A stretch of 6,043 nucleotides of DNA, taken from positions 1-6,043 of the forward strand of contig NZ_CALAGI010000121.1 in the NCBI RefSeq assembly GCF_937891315.1, given 5' to 3'. Both the position numbers and the translations under genes were made by a program. Positions 1-5,752 of the stretch are shown here, piece by piece (positions within the stretch are counted from its first letter, which is position 1; each line of letters opens with the position of its first letter). This DNA comes from an uncultured Amaricoccus sp. Lineage in GTDB: Bacteria > Pseudomonadota > Alphaproteobacteria > Rhodobacterales > Rhodobacteraceae. Below the pieces are notes generated by a model, which saw nothing but the letters and a program-made list of their open reading frames with translations, did no database searches and was not told the DNA's origin.

Positions 1-240
1 CTCGCGTGCCTTCGGCGCGCTTGGTCGGAAAGTCAACGAGATGGGCCGTTGGTATGATTTGGGGCACACAAGACAATTCGCGCCTGCCTGATCGGCGAGA
101 AATGGAGAAACCCTGACCCTCCCGCCCTTCGGCATGGCCGCCGGGCGACCGGACAGCGCGGCGCGCCACTGGCGGCCCGGTCCGCGCGATCCGGGAGCAC
201 CAAGCGCGCCGCTTTCGTCAGGAGACCCCGTGGTCCCTCC
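1..240. other. Gap with no supported gene, downstream of opgG
   Basis: I see no convincing gene in this stretch. All three plus-strand frames hit a stop by about position 117. One minus-strand frame stays open from an ATG at 133-135 to the window edge, but its 45 codons resemble no family I recognise. There is no clear intrinsic terminator for the glucan gene ending at 241; GC-rich inverted repeats such as 176-180 with 190-194 are short and have no T tract. Base composition is slightly less GC-rich between 25 and 115 than in the neighbouring genes, which fits non-coding DNA. Confidence 0.6.
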
Positions 241-1833
241 TCAGGCGTGCGCGGCCAGCATCGCGTGGAGTTGCGACGGAAACGCCTGATAGAGCCATGT
301 CTCGCTCAGCGCCTTGCCGTCATGGCGGACGAACATGCGCATGTCGATCGGCTCGTCGGGGCCGCCGGCCGGGCCGATGTCGAGGTCGAACATCACCCGC
401 CAGTCGTCGGCCCCGGCGATCGGATAGGCGACCGTCAGGCCGAGTGTGCCGCGACTGACGCCCACCACCGCCTCGACGCCGCTCGAGCGGTCCAGCCCCT
501 CGAAACCCCGGCCTTCGAGATCGCAGACCACCTTGATCACGTTCGCCGGGCGCGGCTGGCCCGGGACGCCGCCGGCGCCGATCCGGGTGGCGGTGAACTG
601 GGCGACGTTCGGCACCGGGCTCGCCTCGATCCAGTTCAGCCGATAGGAGATGTCATAGGCGTCGCCGCCGACGGCGTCGGCCTCGGGGCGCCAGAAGGCG
701 ACGATATTGTCGTGGATCTCGTCATTGGTGGAAAGCTCGACCAGCGTCACGTAGCCCTTGCCCCAGTCGCCCTTCGGCTCGACCCAGACCGTCGCGCGTT
801 TCTCGTAGAAGACGCCGTCGTCCTCATATTCCGCGAAGCGCCGCTCGCGCTGCGCGAGGCCGAAGCCCCGCGGATTTTCGGCGGCGAAGCTGTTGGTCAT
901 CGCGTAGGGCGGGTTGTTCAGCGGCCGCCAGATCCGCTCACCGGTGCCGAGCAGGATTTCGAGCCCGTCGCTGTCATGCACCTCCGGCCGCCAATCGGGC
1001 GAGACGAAGTCGTTGTTCTTGCCGAACCAGTACATCGAGGTCAGCGGCGCGATGCCGAGCCGTTCGACCGCGCCGCGCAGAAAGATCGCGGCGTCGACAT
1101 CCTGAAAGACGCCGTTGTCGCGCGTCGAGGCAATGCGATAGGCGCCGGTCGCCCGCGGACTGTCGAGCAGGGCATAGACGATGATCCCGCCGGCCGGCGC
1201 CTGCTCCAGCCAGAAGCGGGTAAAGCGCGGAAATTCCTCCGGCCCGGCGATCGCGGTATCGAGCGCGAGGCCGCGTACCGACAGGCCGAACTGGCCGGAA
1301 TAGCCCGAGGTCCGCCAATAGGACGCGCCGAGGAAGGCCATCCAGTCGTTCTTCTCCTCCGGATCCATCACCCGGAAGCCGGCGAAGCCGGCGCCCTGAC
1401 CGAGCATCAGCGCCGGGTGGTCGGCGGGCATGTCGAAGAGTTTGGTCGAAAACGGGATCTCACGCGCCTCCGATCCTTCGACCACGTAGATCCGCACCGG
1501 TTCCTTGAAATAGCGGCCGGGATGAAAGAAGCGCACCTTGGCAATGCCGGGATCGCCGCGCCAGAGCGTATCCTCTTCGCGAAACACGATCTTCTGGTGC
1601 AGGTCGTAGTCGATGCTGTCGAGCAGCGTCGCGTCGGGCACCTCGGCCGGCGCGAAGGGATCGGCGGCGAGCGCCTTCGCCATCTCGCGCAGATGGTCGA
1701 AGGAGAAGGGCTCGGCCGGGCCGGTGGCGATCTCCTCGCCCTCGGCGGCGGCGAGAAGGCCCGGCACGAGGAAGAAGGCGCCCGAGGCGAGCGCGGCGGC
1801 CAGCGCCTCGCGGCGGGTAAGGGAAGCGGTCAT
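241..1833 (-). CDS. opgG: Periplasmic glucan biosynthesis/processing protein, OpgG/OpgD (MdoG/MdoD) family
   Basis: Predicted periplasmic protein of 530 residues acting on osmoregulated periplasmic glucans; the family usually runs about 510-550. The N-terminus (TRREALAAA, twin arginine R7R8, then a hydrophobic stretch to about residue 30) looks like a Tat signal, as in E. coli OpgD. Family motifs appear in order: GASYWR 169-174, the GLSVRGLALDT region 183-193, HDSDGL 286-291, WVEPKGDWGKG 350-360, DNIVAFW 375-381, and SETWLYQ near 510-516. By my recalled alignment, D287 and D375 match the catalytic aspartates D300 and D388 of E. coli OpgD, a GH186 beta-1,2-glucanase, so an enzymatic role is plausible. 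The start ATG has a strong AGGAGGAG site (1843-1850) nine bases upstream. No glucosyltransferase gene opgH lies within the 240 bases seen downstream. G versus D assignment is uncertain; family membership is secure. Confidence 0.95.
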   Translation of the reverse strand: MTASLTRREALAAALASGAFFLVPGLLAAAEGEEIATGPAEPFSFDHLREMAKALAADPFAPAEVPDATLLDSIDYDLHQKIVFREEDTLWRGDPGIAKVRFFHPGRYFKEPVRIYVVEGSEAREIPFSTKLFDMPADHPALMLGQGAGFAGFRVMDPEEKNDWMAFLGASYWRTSGYSGQFGLSVRGLALDTAIAGPEEFPRFTRFWLEQAPAGGIIVYALLDSPRATGAYRIASTRDNGVFQDVDAAIFLRGAVERLGIAPLTSMYWFGKNNDFVSPDWRPEVHDSDGLEILLGTGERIWRPLNNPPYAMTNSFAAENPRGFGLAQRERRFAEYEDDGVFYEKRATVWVEPKGDWGKGYVTLVELSTNDEIHDNIVAFWRPEADAVGGDAYDISYRLNWIEASPVPNVAQFTATRIGAGGVPGQPRPANVIKVVCDLEGRGFEGLDRSSGVEAVVGVSRGTLGLTVAYPIAGADDWRVMFDLDIGPAGGPDEPIDMRMFVRHDGKALSETWLYQAFPSQLHAMLAAHA

Positions 1834-1887
1834 CGGGCGGGGCTCCTCCTGGATCGGGCGCGCGCGGCCCTCATCTGCTCGGCGGGG

Positions 1888-1916
1888 ATGCTAGCGGCGG
1901 CCCCGGCGGGCCTCAA
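1888..1916 (-). promoter_or_regulatory. Candidate sigma70-type promoter for opgG
   Basis: Read on the minus strand, TTGAGG (1911-1916) and TAGCAT (1888-1893) are separated by exactly 17 bases. Each matches the TTGACA/TATAAT consensus at four of six positions. Transcription would begin near 1881 and give a leader of about 47 bases ending in the AGGAGGAG site. The match is moderate and the DNA very GC-rich, so this is a candidate only. Confidence 0.4.
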
Positions 1917-2058
1917 GGGGCCGAAGAGCGTCGCCGGGGCGATGGTTCGTCGCCGCCCTCGCTTCACGATCTCGACCGGCGCGGCGGGTCGCGCTAAGAG
2001 CGCTGTCAGGAAATTCGGCGGCGGAGGGCCGGCGCGGGTTTTTTGTGCCCCGGCAGGA

Positions 2059-2099
2059 GGTCACGGCGGGCAATATCGGGGATATTGTCCCCCGTGACC
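2059..2099. repeat. 41-bp near-perfect palindrome in the opgG-paiB divergent gap
   Basis: Arms of 19 bases (2059-2077 and 2081-2099) flank a GGG centre. Seventeen of 19 positions pair, and the outer eight (GGTCACGG/CCGTGACC) and inner seven (CAATATC/GATATTG) are perfect. In plus-strand RNA the two imperfect positions would be one C-C mismatch and one G-U pair. No T tract follows, so it does not look like an intrinsic terminator. It lies 93 bases before the paiB start and about 226 before the opgG start. It could be a dimeric regulator's operator or a stable leader hairpin; the sequence alone does not decide. Confidence 0.8.
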
Positions 2100-2115
2100 G
2101 ACGCGACCCAGGCGC

Positions 2116-2150
2116 GAAAAGACCCGCCGGACCGACCTGTCCGGGTTTTC
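2116..2150 (+). terminator. Terminator-like or attenuator-like hairpin upstream of paiB
   Basis: CCGGAC (2127-2132) and GTCCGG (2139-2144) form a perfect six-base stem around a six-base loop. An alternative fold pairs CCCG 2123-2126 with CGGG 2142-2145. GTTTTC follows directly, and GAAAA (2116-2120) could pair with TTTTC (2146-2150). A GC stem followed by a T run is the shape of a weak intrinsic terminator. It ends 25 bases before the paiB Shine-Dalgarno site, with no plus-strand gene upstream to terminate, so leader attenuation or a plain operator are possible alternatives. The T run is only four bases. Confidence 0.35.
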
Positions 2151-2191
2151 AAACGGATGCTCAGGCAGGGCATCAAGGAGGATCCCCCGCG

Positions 2192-2818
2192 ATGTACCAA
2201 CCTGACGCCTTTCGCGAGGACCGCGCCGACCTGCTCGCCGCGCTGATCCGGGCCGAGCCGCTCGGCCTGCTCGTCTCGGCGCCGGGCGGGTTGCCGGTGG
2301 CCGATCCGGTGCCGTTCCTGCTCGACGCGGAGCAAGGTCCGCGCGGCACGCTCCGCGCCCATGTCGCGCGAGCCAATCCGCACTGGCGGGGGCTGGCGGC
2401 GGCGCCGGACTGTCTCGTCGTGTTTCAGGGACCGGCGGCCTATGTCTCGCCCTCGCTCTATGCGACCAAGCGCGAGACGGGAAAGGTGGTGCCGACCTGG
2501 AACTACGTGGTGGTCCAGGTCCGCGGCCGGGCGCGGGTGATCGAGGACGCGGCCTGGCTGCGCCGCCAGATCGACGATCTCACCCGTGCGCGAGAGGCGG
2601 GCCGAGCCGAGCCCTGGGCGGTGGCCGACGCGCCCGAGCCCTTCGTCGCCGCGCAGATCCGGGGCATCGTCGGCATCGAGATCCCGATCGAGGCGATGAC
2701 CGGCAAATGGAAGGTCAGCCAGAACCGTCCCGAGGCGGACCGTATCGGCGTCGCCGAGGGACTGGCCGGCGAAGCGCCGGCCATGGCCGGCCTGGTGGCC
2801 GAGCGGCGCCAGCGGTGA
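2192..2818 (+). CDS. paiB: PaiB-type FMN-binding negative transcriptional regulator family protein
   Basis: A 208-residue protein, the usual PaiB length of about 205-215. It matches the family along its whole length: the N-terminal MYQPDAF with ALIRAEPLG, PFLLD 41-45, GTLRAHVARANPHW 52-65, the VFQGP..YVSPS region 77-88, VVPTWNY 99-105, the GIVGIEIPI stretch near 158-166, and GKWKVSQNR 171-179. These proteins adopt the FMN-binding split-barrel fold. In Bacillus subtilis PaiB works with the polyamine acetyltransferase PaiA in repressing protease and sporulation genes; the biochemical role in proteobacteria is poorly defined. The ATG at 2192 is chosen because AAGGAGG (2175-2181) lies ten bases upstream and the family begins at this point. 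Its TGA stop overlaps the GTG start of the next gene, so the two are probably co-transcribed and translationally coupled. No paiA homologue is in the window. Confidence 0.93.
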   Translation: MYQPDAFREDRADLLAALIRAEPLGLLVSAPGGLPVADPVPFLLDAEQGPRGTLRAHVARANPHWRGLAAAPDCLVVFQGPAAYVSPSLYATKRETGKVVPTWNYVVVQVRGRARVIEDAAWLRRQIDDLTRAREAGRAEPWAVADAPEPFVAAQIRGIVGIEIPIEAMTGKWKVSQNRPEADRIGVAEGLAGEAPAMAGLVAERRQR

Positions 2819-3147
2819 CGGGCGCCTTCGCGCTCTATCTCACGGCGGCGGTCGCCGAGATCGGCGGCTGCTTCGCCTTCTGGACCTGGGCGCGGCTCGG
2901 GCGGTCGATCTGGTGGCTGGCGCCGGGCGTCGCGGCCCTCGTCTGCTTTGCCTGGCTGCTGACGCTGGCGCCGTCCGCCTTCGCGGGCCGCGCCTACGCC
3001 GCCTATGGCGGGGTCTATGTGCTCACCGCGCTCGGCTGGCTGTGGCTGGTGGAATCGGCCCGGCCGGATCGCTGGGACATGATCGGCGCCGCGCTCTGCC
3101 TCGCCGGCGCCGCCATCATCCTGTTCGGACCGCGCGCCACGGGCTGA
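2815..3147 (+). CDS. ynfA: YnfA/UPF0060 family small inner-membrane protein (SMR-like)
   Basis: A 110-residue membrane protein, against about 108 in the family. Four hydrophobic helices lie near 4-24, 31-51, 60-79 and 88-105. Family signatures include AEIGGCFAFW (14-23) with a membrane glutamate E15 at the place of the essential SMR-transporter glutamate, the PGVAALVCFAWLLTL region, GRAYAAYGGVYV 58-69, RPDRWD 83-88 and the IILFGPR end. YnfA is related to small multidrug resistance transporters, so export of a cationic compound is a reasonable inference; the substrate is unknown. The GTG start is chosen because it gives the family N-terminus and shares GTGA with the paiB stop; the in-frame ATG at 2707 would add 36 arginine-rich residues overlapping paiB. 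The site just upstream has no good Shine-Dalgarno sequence, which fits translational coupling to paiB. Confidence 0.92.
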   Translation: MTGAFALYLTAAVAEIGGCFAFWTWARLGRSIWWLAPGVAALVCFAWLLTLAPSAFAGRAYAAYGGVYVLTALGWLWLVESARPDRWDMIGAALCLAGAAIILFGPRATG

Positions 3148-3169
3148 ACGGGGGCCGTCATGGCGCGCG
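3131..3169. terminator. GC-rich inverted repeat at the convergent ynfA/coxG-like junction
   Basis: CGCGCGCCA (3131-3139) and TGGCGCGCG (3161-3169) are a perfect nine-base inverted repeat, with a further internal ACGG/CCGT pairing (3139-3142 with 3155-3158) possible. The hairpin spans the ynfA stop codon and nearly all of the 24-base gap between two converging genes. Its placement suits a bidirectional transcription end signal, but neither side has a T tract, so it may only be a roadblock or a by-product of high GC. Confidence 0.4.
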
Positions 3170-3171
3170 CG

Positions 3172-3702
3172 TCAGGCCTTCTGCTTGCCCATCAGGCGGC
3201 CGAACCAGCCGGGTTTCTTGTCACTCTCCTCGGTTACATCCGCCGGCGCGGCTGGCTCGATCGGTCCCTCCACCGCGAGCTGCAAACCATCGAAAAAACT
3301 GTCCGCCATCCTCACGACCAAACCGTCGATCAGCCGGCGGCCGAGTTTCGCCAGCTTGCGACCGACATCCGCTTTCACCGCGTAGTCGAGCTGGGTACCG
3401 CCCTCCACGTCGCTCAACCGGATGTCGGCGACACCCCTGGCAATGCCGGCAGCGCGGCTCTTGCCCCTGCCGGTGATGGTATAGCTTTCGCCCGGCACGA
3501 CGTTCGTCAGCCGGATGGAACCGCGGAACCTGGCGCTGACCGGGCCGATCTTCTGCTTCACCACCGCCTCGAAGCCCTTTTCCGGCCCGCCGGTCATTTC
3601 CTCGCAACCGGAGACGCAGGATTTGAGTATCTCGGCGCTGGTGAGCGCCCCCCAGACCTGCTCGCGTGGCGCGGCGATCCGGCGCGAGCCTGAAATCTCC
3701 AT
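3172..3702 (-). CDS. CoxG-like SRPBCC (START-fold) protein
   Basis: A 176-residue protein of the CoxG branch of the SRPBCC ligand-binding superfamily. Visible features are the start MEISGSRRIAAPREQVWGAL, the ILKSCVSGCEEM stretch (25-36) typical of CoxG, the alternating strand region 45-115, the helix with KLAKLGRRLIDGLVVRMADSFF (about 116-137), and a basic, aromatic tail (KKPGWFGRLMGK, 162-173) that may touch the membrane. CoxG proteins are best known from molybdenum-copper CO dehydrogenase loci, where they help the enzyme dock to the membrane and quinone pool. No cox genes are here, so the partner and ligand are unknown. The ATG at 3702 is preferred because GGAGGAG (3709-3715) is six bases upstream and residue 1 fits the family; an upstream TTG at 3747 would add 15 unrelated residues. 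It lies 90 bases after the aminotransferase and may be read from the same transcript. Confidence 0.85.
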   Translation of the reverse strand: MEISGSRRIAAPREQVWGALTSAEILKSCVSGCEEMTGGPEKGFEAVVKQKIGPVSARFRGSIRLTNVVPGESYTITGRGKSRAAGIARGVADIRLSDVEGGTQLDYAVKADVGRKLAKLGRRLIDGLVVRMADSFFDGLQLAVEGPIEPAAPADVTEESDKKPGWFGRLMGKQKA

Positions 3703-3753
3703 CTGCTTCTCCTCCCCGGGCGTTCCTCCCGAGGAGGATAGCGGCAATCCTCC
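3703..3753 (-). promoter_or_regulatory. Leader of the coxG-like gene with competing GGAGG/CCTCC pairings
   Basis: On the minus strand this leader carries GGAGGAT (3753-3747), ATCCTCC (3739-3733), GGAGGA (3729-3724) and the Shine-Dalgarno site GGAGGAG (3715-3709) before the ATG at 3702. ATCCTCC can pair with the first copy (seven-base stem, seven-base loop), with the second (six-base stem, three-base loop), or with the ribosome site itself (CTCC/CCTCC with GGAGG). The folds exclude one another. The pairing is visible in the sequence; any regulatory role is inference. Confidence 0.4.
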
Positions 3754-3792
3754 GTGGGCGCGAGTAGTGAGCGCTCCGGCGAAATCCGCCGC

Positions 3793-4980
3793 TCAGGCGA
3801 TCTTTCGCCGCCCGGACTCCGCCGCGAAATCGGCGATCCGGACCATCGCCTCGGCCAACCGCGCATCCTCGACCGTCAGCGACACCCGGCACCAGCCGCG
3901 CAAGCTCTCGCCGAAGGAGCAGCCGGGCATCACCGCGACTCCGGTCGCATCGAGCAGCGACGATGCGAAGTCGAACCCGCCGAGGCCGGTCGCCCGCACG
4001 TCGAGCATCGCGAACATCCCTGCCTCGGGGCGCGACACGGCGAGCCCCGCGCAGCCGTCGAGCGCCTCGACCACCAGATCCGCCCGCCGTGACAGGCGCG
4101 CGCGCAGCTCCGCCGCCACCGCCGACGGCCCGTTCAGCGCGGCGGCCGTCATGTCGGCGATGAAGGGCTGGTTGCCGAACAGCATGGTCTCCGATAGCGG
4201 CAGCAACCGGGCGCAGAATTCGGCCGAGCCGACGCACCAGCCGCTGCGAAAGCCCGGCGCGGCATGCGACTTCGAGATCGACGAGGCGACGACGGTCCGC
4301 TCCGCCAGATCGGCGAAATCGAGCGGCGAGGCAAAGGGCGCGTCGAAGATCAGTTCCTCATAGACCTCGTCCGACACGATCCAGAGATCGCGCGCGCGGG
4401 CGAGATCGCCGAGCGCGCGAATGTCTTGCGCGGTCAGCACGGCGCCGGTCGGATTGTGCGGCGAATTCAGCAACAGCACGCGCGCGCGCGGCGTCACCCG
4501 CGCCGCGACATCCGCCGCGTCGAGCCGGAAGCCGCGTTCCGGCCGCAGCGGCACCGGCACCGGCGTCGCCCCGGTGGCGCGGATCACCCCTTCGTAGGTC
4601 GCATAGTTGGGATCGCCGACCAGCACCTCGGTCCCCGCCTCGGCCAGCGCCATCATCACGGCGTAGAGCGCGGTCTGGGTGCCGGGAAAGGCGAGGATAT
4701 TGCGCGGCGCGATCTCGCGGTGGCAGCGGCGGGTGTATTTCTTCGCAAGCGCCAGCAGCAGGCCCGCCTCGCCGCGCCCGCTGGAATAGCCGGTCCGGCC
4801 GCGGGCAAGCGCGCCGGTCAGCGTGGCGACGAGTTCGGGCGGTGTCGGCAGATCCGGCTCGCCGACGGTCAGCCGGATCACGTCGCGCCCCTCGGCGGCC
4901 ATCTGCTTCGCCCGATCGTGCAGCGCCCATTTGTGCGACCCGAGGCGGGCGAGCCTGTCGGTAACCCCGGCGAACTTCAT
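3793..4980 (-). CDS. Pyridoxal-phosphate-dependent aminotransferase, class I/II (fold type I)
   Basis: A 395-residue cytosolic enzyme moving an amino group from an amino acid to a 2-oxo acid. Landmarks: GEPD 40-43, Y126 in GDPNYATYEG, NSPHNPTG 172-179 with cofactor-binding N176, SDEVYEEL 203-210 with D204 and Y207, the Schiff-base lysine K237 in SSISKSHAAPG, R245 of PGFRSG binding phosphate, and R365 near the C-terminus for the substrate carboxylate. All key residues are present, so it should be active. From memory the sequence resembles arginine-pyruvate transaminase AruH (the ALYAVM, YATYEGV and NSPHNPTGA regions), but substrate cannot be read from the sequence, and no arginine-catabolism genes are nearby. 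The ATG has AAGGGAG (4987-4993) seven bases upstream and shares ATGA with the stop of the TetR-type gene, so the two are coupled. The same frame is open far upstream, but that part is the shadow of the regulator gene. Confidence 0.93.
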   Translation of the reverse strand: MKFAGVTDRLARLGSHKWALHDRAKQMAAEGRDVIRLTVGEPDLPTPPELVATLTGALARGRTGYSSGRGEAGLLLALAKKYTRRCHREIAPRNILAFPGTQTALYAVMMALAEAGTEVLVGDPNYATYEGVIRATGATPVPVPLRPERGFRLDAADVAARVTPRARVLLLNSPHNPTGAVLTAQDIRALGDLARARDLWIVSDEVYEELIFDAPFASPLDFADLAERTVVASSISKSHAAPGFRSGWCVGSAEFCARLLPLSETMLFGNQPFIADMTAAALNGPSAVAAELRARLSRRADLVVEALDGCAGLAVSRPEAGMFAMLDVRATGLGGFDFASSLLDATGVAVMPGCSFGESLRGWCRVSLTVEDARLAEAMVRIADFAAESGRRKIA

Positions 4981-5684
4981 GTCAGGCTCCCTTCCGATGC
5001 GAGATCGAGACCGAGCAGCGCCGCGACGGCCCGAAGGCCGAGTTCGGCGATTTCCGAAGGCTCGAACGCCTCGGGCAGCAGCCCGCCTTCGAGCCAGAGA
5101 CCGTCCAGCACCGCGGTCGCCGCGATGCCGTGCCGGCGCAGCGTCGGCGCGTCGGCCGCTCGGCCCGCGTCGGCCAGCGCCGCGCCGATCAGCGCGTCGA
5201 GTTGCTCGCGAAAGCCGAGATAATTGGCGGCGTGGATCGCCCTGAGCCGCGGCGCCCGGTGCAGCGCGCCGACGAATCCGGCCCAGGCGGCCAGCAGCGC
5301 CGGATCGGTCGCATGCGCGCCAAGCACCGCGCGCACGAAGGCGCCGAGCCGCCGGCACGGATCGCCGGCGTGGGCGAGCGCCGCCTGGCTGTCCTCGGTC
5401 AGCCGGTCCATCAGCGCCTGATAGGCGACCTCGATCAGATGATCCTTGGAGGGGAAATAGTGCCGGATCAGCCCCTGCGTGACCCCGGCGCGACGGGCGA
5501 TGGCCCGCACCGTCGCGGCCTGCAGACCACCCTCGCCGATACAGTCGAGGGTCGCGGCGATCAGCGCCGCGCGGCGGGTCTCCTCGCCTTCGTTGCGGAA
5601 CGGTTTGCGCGGCGCGACGGGCCCGCCGTCTTTCGGGCTGTCCCCCATCGGGGGCTGGTCTTTCGCATCGAGATCGGACGACAT
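4977..5684 (-). CDS. TetR/AcrR-family transcriptional regulator, BetI-like
   Basis: A 235-residue one-component repressor-type protein. After a charged, proline-rich N-terminal arm of about 35 residues, the DNA-binding domain runs from about 36 to 85, with the helix-turn-helix in ATVRAIARRAGVTQGLIRHYF (57-77) and the family motif FPSKDHLIEV (77-86). The C-terminal half, including DGLWLEGGLLPEAF, resembles the BetI-type ligand domain. BetI controls choline and glycine-betaine genes, but none are in the window, so only the architecture is shared and the inducer is unknown. The ATG at 5684 is chosen because a TATAAT box lies at 5724-5729; the longer frame starting with TTG at 5750 would begin upstream of that promoter. 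An ATG at 5646 is a possible alternative. No strong Shine-Dalgarno site is visible. The ATGA overlap with the aminotransferase makes that gene the likely target and cotranscript. Confidence 0.88.
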   Translation of the reverse strand: MSSDLDAKDQPPMGDSPKDGGPVAPRKPFRNEGEETRRAALIAATLDCIGEGGLQAATVRAIARRAGVTQGLIRHYFPSKDHLIEVAYQALMDRLTEDSQAALAHAGDPCRRLGAFVRAVLGAHATDPALLAAWAGFVGALHRAPRLRAIHAANYLGFREQLDALIGAALADAGRAADAPTLRRHGIAATAVLDGLWLEGGLLPEAFEPSEIAELGLRAVAALLGLDLASEGSLT

Positions 5685-5715
5685 CACAAGCCACGCACCG
5701 CCGAAACCACTCAAC

Positions 5716-5752
5716 GCAACCAAATTATACAGTTGCACAAAATCCGGCAATC
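5716..5752 (-). promoter_or_regulatory. Promoter and putative operator of the TetR-family gene
   Basis: A perfect TATAAT -10 box lies at 5724-5729 on the minus strand. The -35 is weak: TTGCCG (5745-5750) is spaced 15 bases away, GATTGC (5747-5752) 17. Transcription would start near 5717, about 32 bases before the ATG. The box is centred within an inverted repeat, GCAAC (5732-5736) and GTTGC (5716-5720), 21 bases in all. A repressor bound there would block polymerase, so autoregulation by the TetR-type product is a reasonable inference. Confidence 0.55.

Noticed and set aside
53..58. TATGAT resembling a plus-strand -10 box
   Set aside because: No acceptable -35 at 16-18 bases and no plus-strand gene follows.
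1..135. Open minus-strand frame from ATG 133-135 to the window edge
   Set aside because: Only 45 codons, no ribosome site or family resemblance seen. It could be real only if sequence left of the window continues it.
1991..2003. Small hairpin GCGCT-AAG-AGCGC
   Set aside because: A five-base GC stem is expected often at this composition, and it has no T tract or positional logic.
2039..2044. Run of six T on the plus strand
   Set aside because: No adjacent upstream hairpin forms a convincing intrinsic terminator, and no plus-strand gene ends there.
247..2097. A 616-codon open frame on the plus strand, antisense to opgG
   Set aside because: It lies opposite a full-length family match, and its translation is a low-complexity, Arg/Ala/Gly-rich composition typical of antisense frames in GC-rich DNA. 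It carries no recognisable motif.
2045..2191. Longer PaiB start at ATG 2045
   Set aside because: It would add 49 residues unlike the family and encode the palindrome region. ATG 2192 has a strong ribosome site and the family N-terminus.
2707..2814. Longer YnfA start at ATG 2707
   Set aside because: The added 36 residues are arginine- and glycine-rich, overlap paiB, and would precede a membrane protein whose family begins at the GTG 2815.
3703..3747. TTG start at 3747 for the coxG-like gene
   Set aside because: The extra residues are not family-like, and the GGAGGAT next to the TTG is too close to serve it. ATG 3702 has a well-spaced site.
4981..5694. N-terminal extension of the aminotransferase frame through the regulator gene
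   Set aside because: The upstream part is an arginine-rich shadow of the TetR-family gene. The family N-terminus and a Shine-Dalgarno site both place the start at 4980.
5685..5750. TTG start at 5750 for the TetR-family gene
   Set aside because: It would place a perfect TATAAT box inside the coding sequence and add residues with no match to the family.
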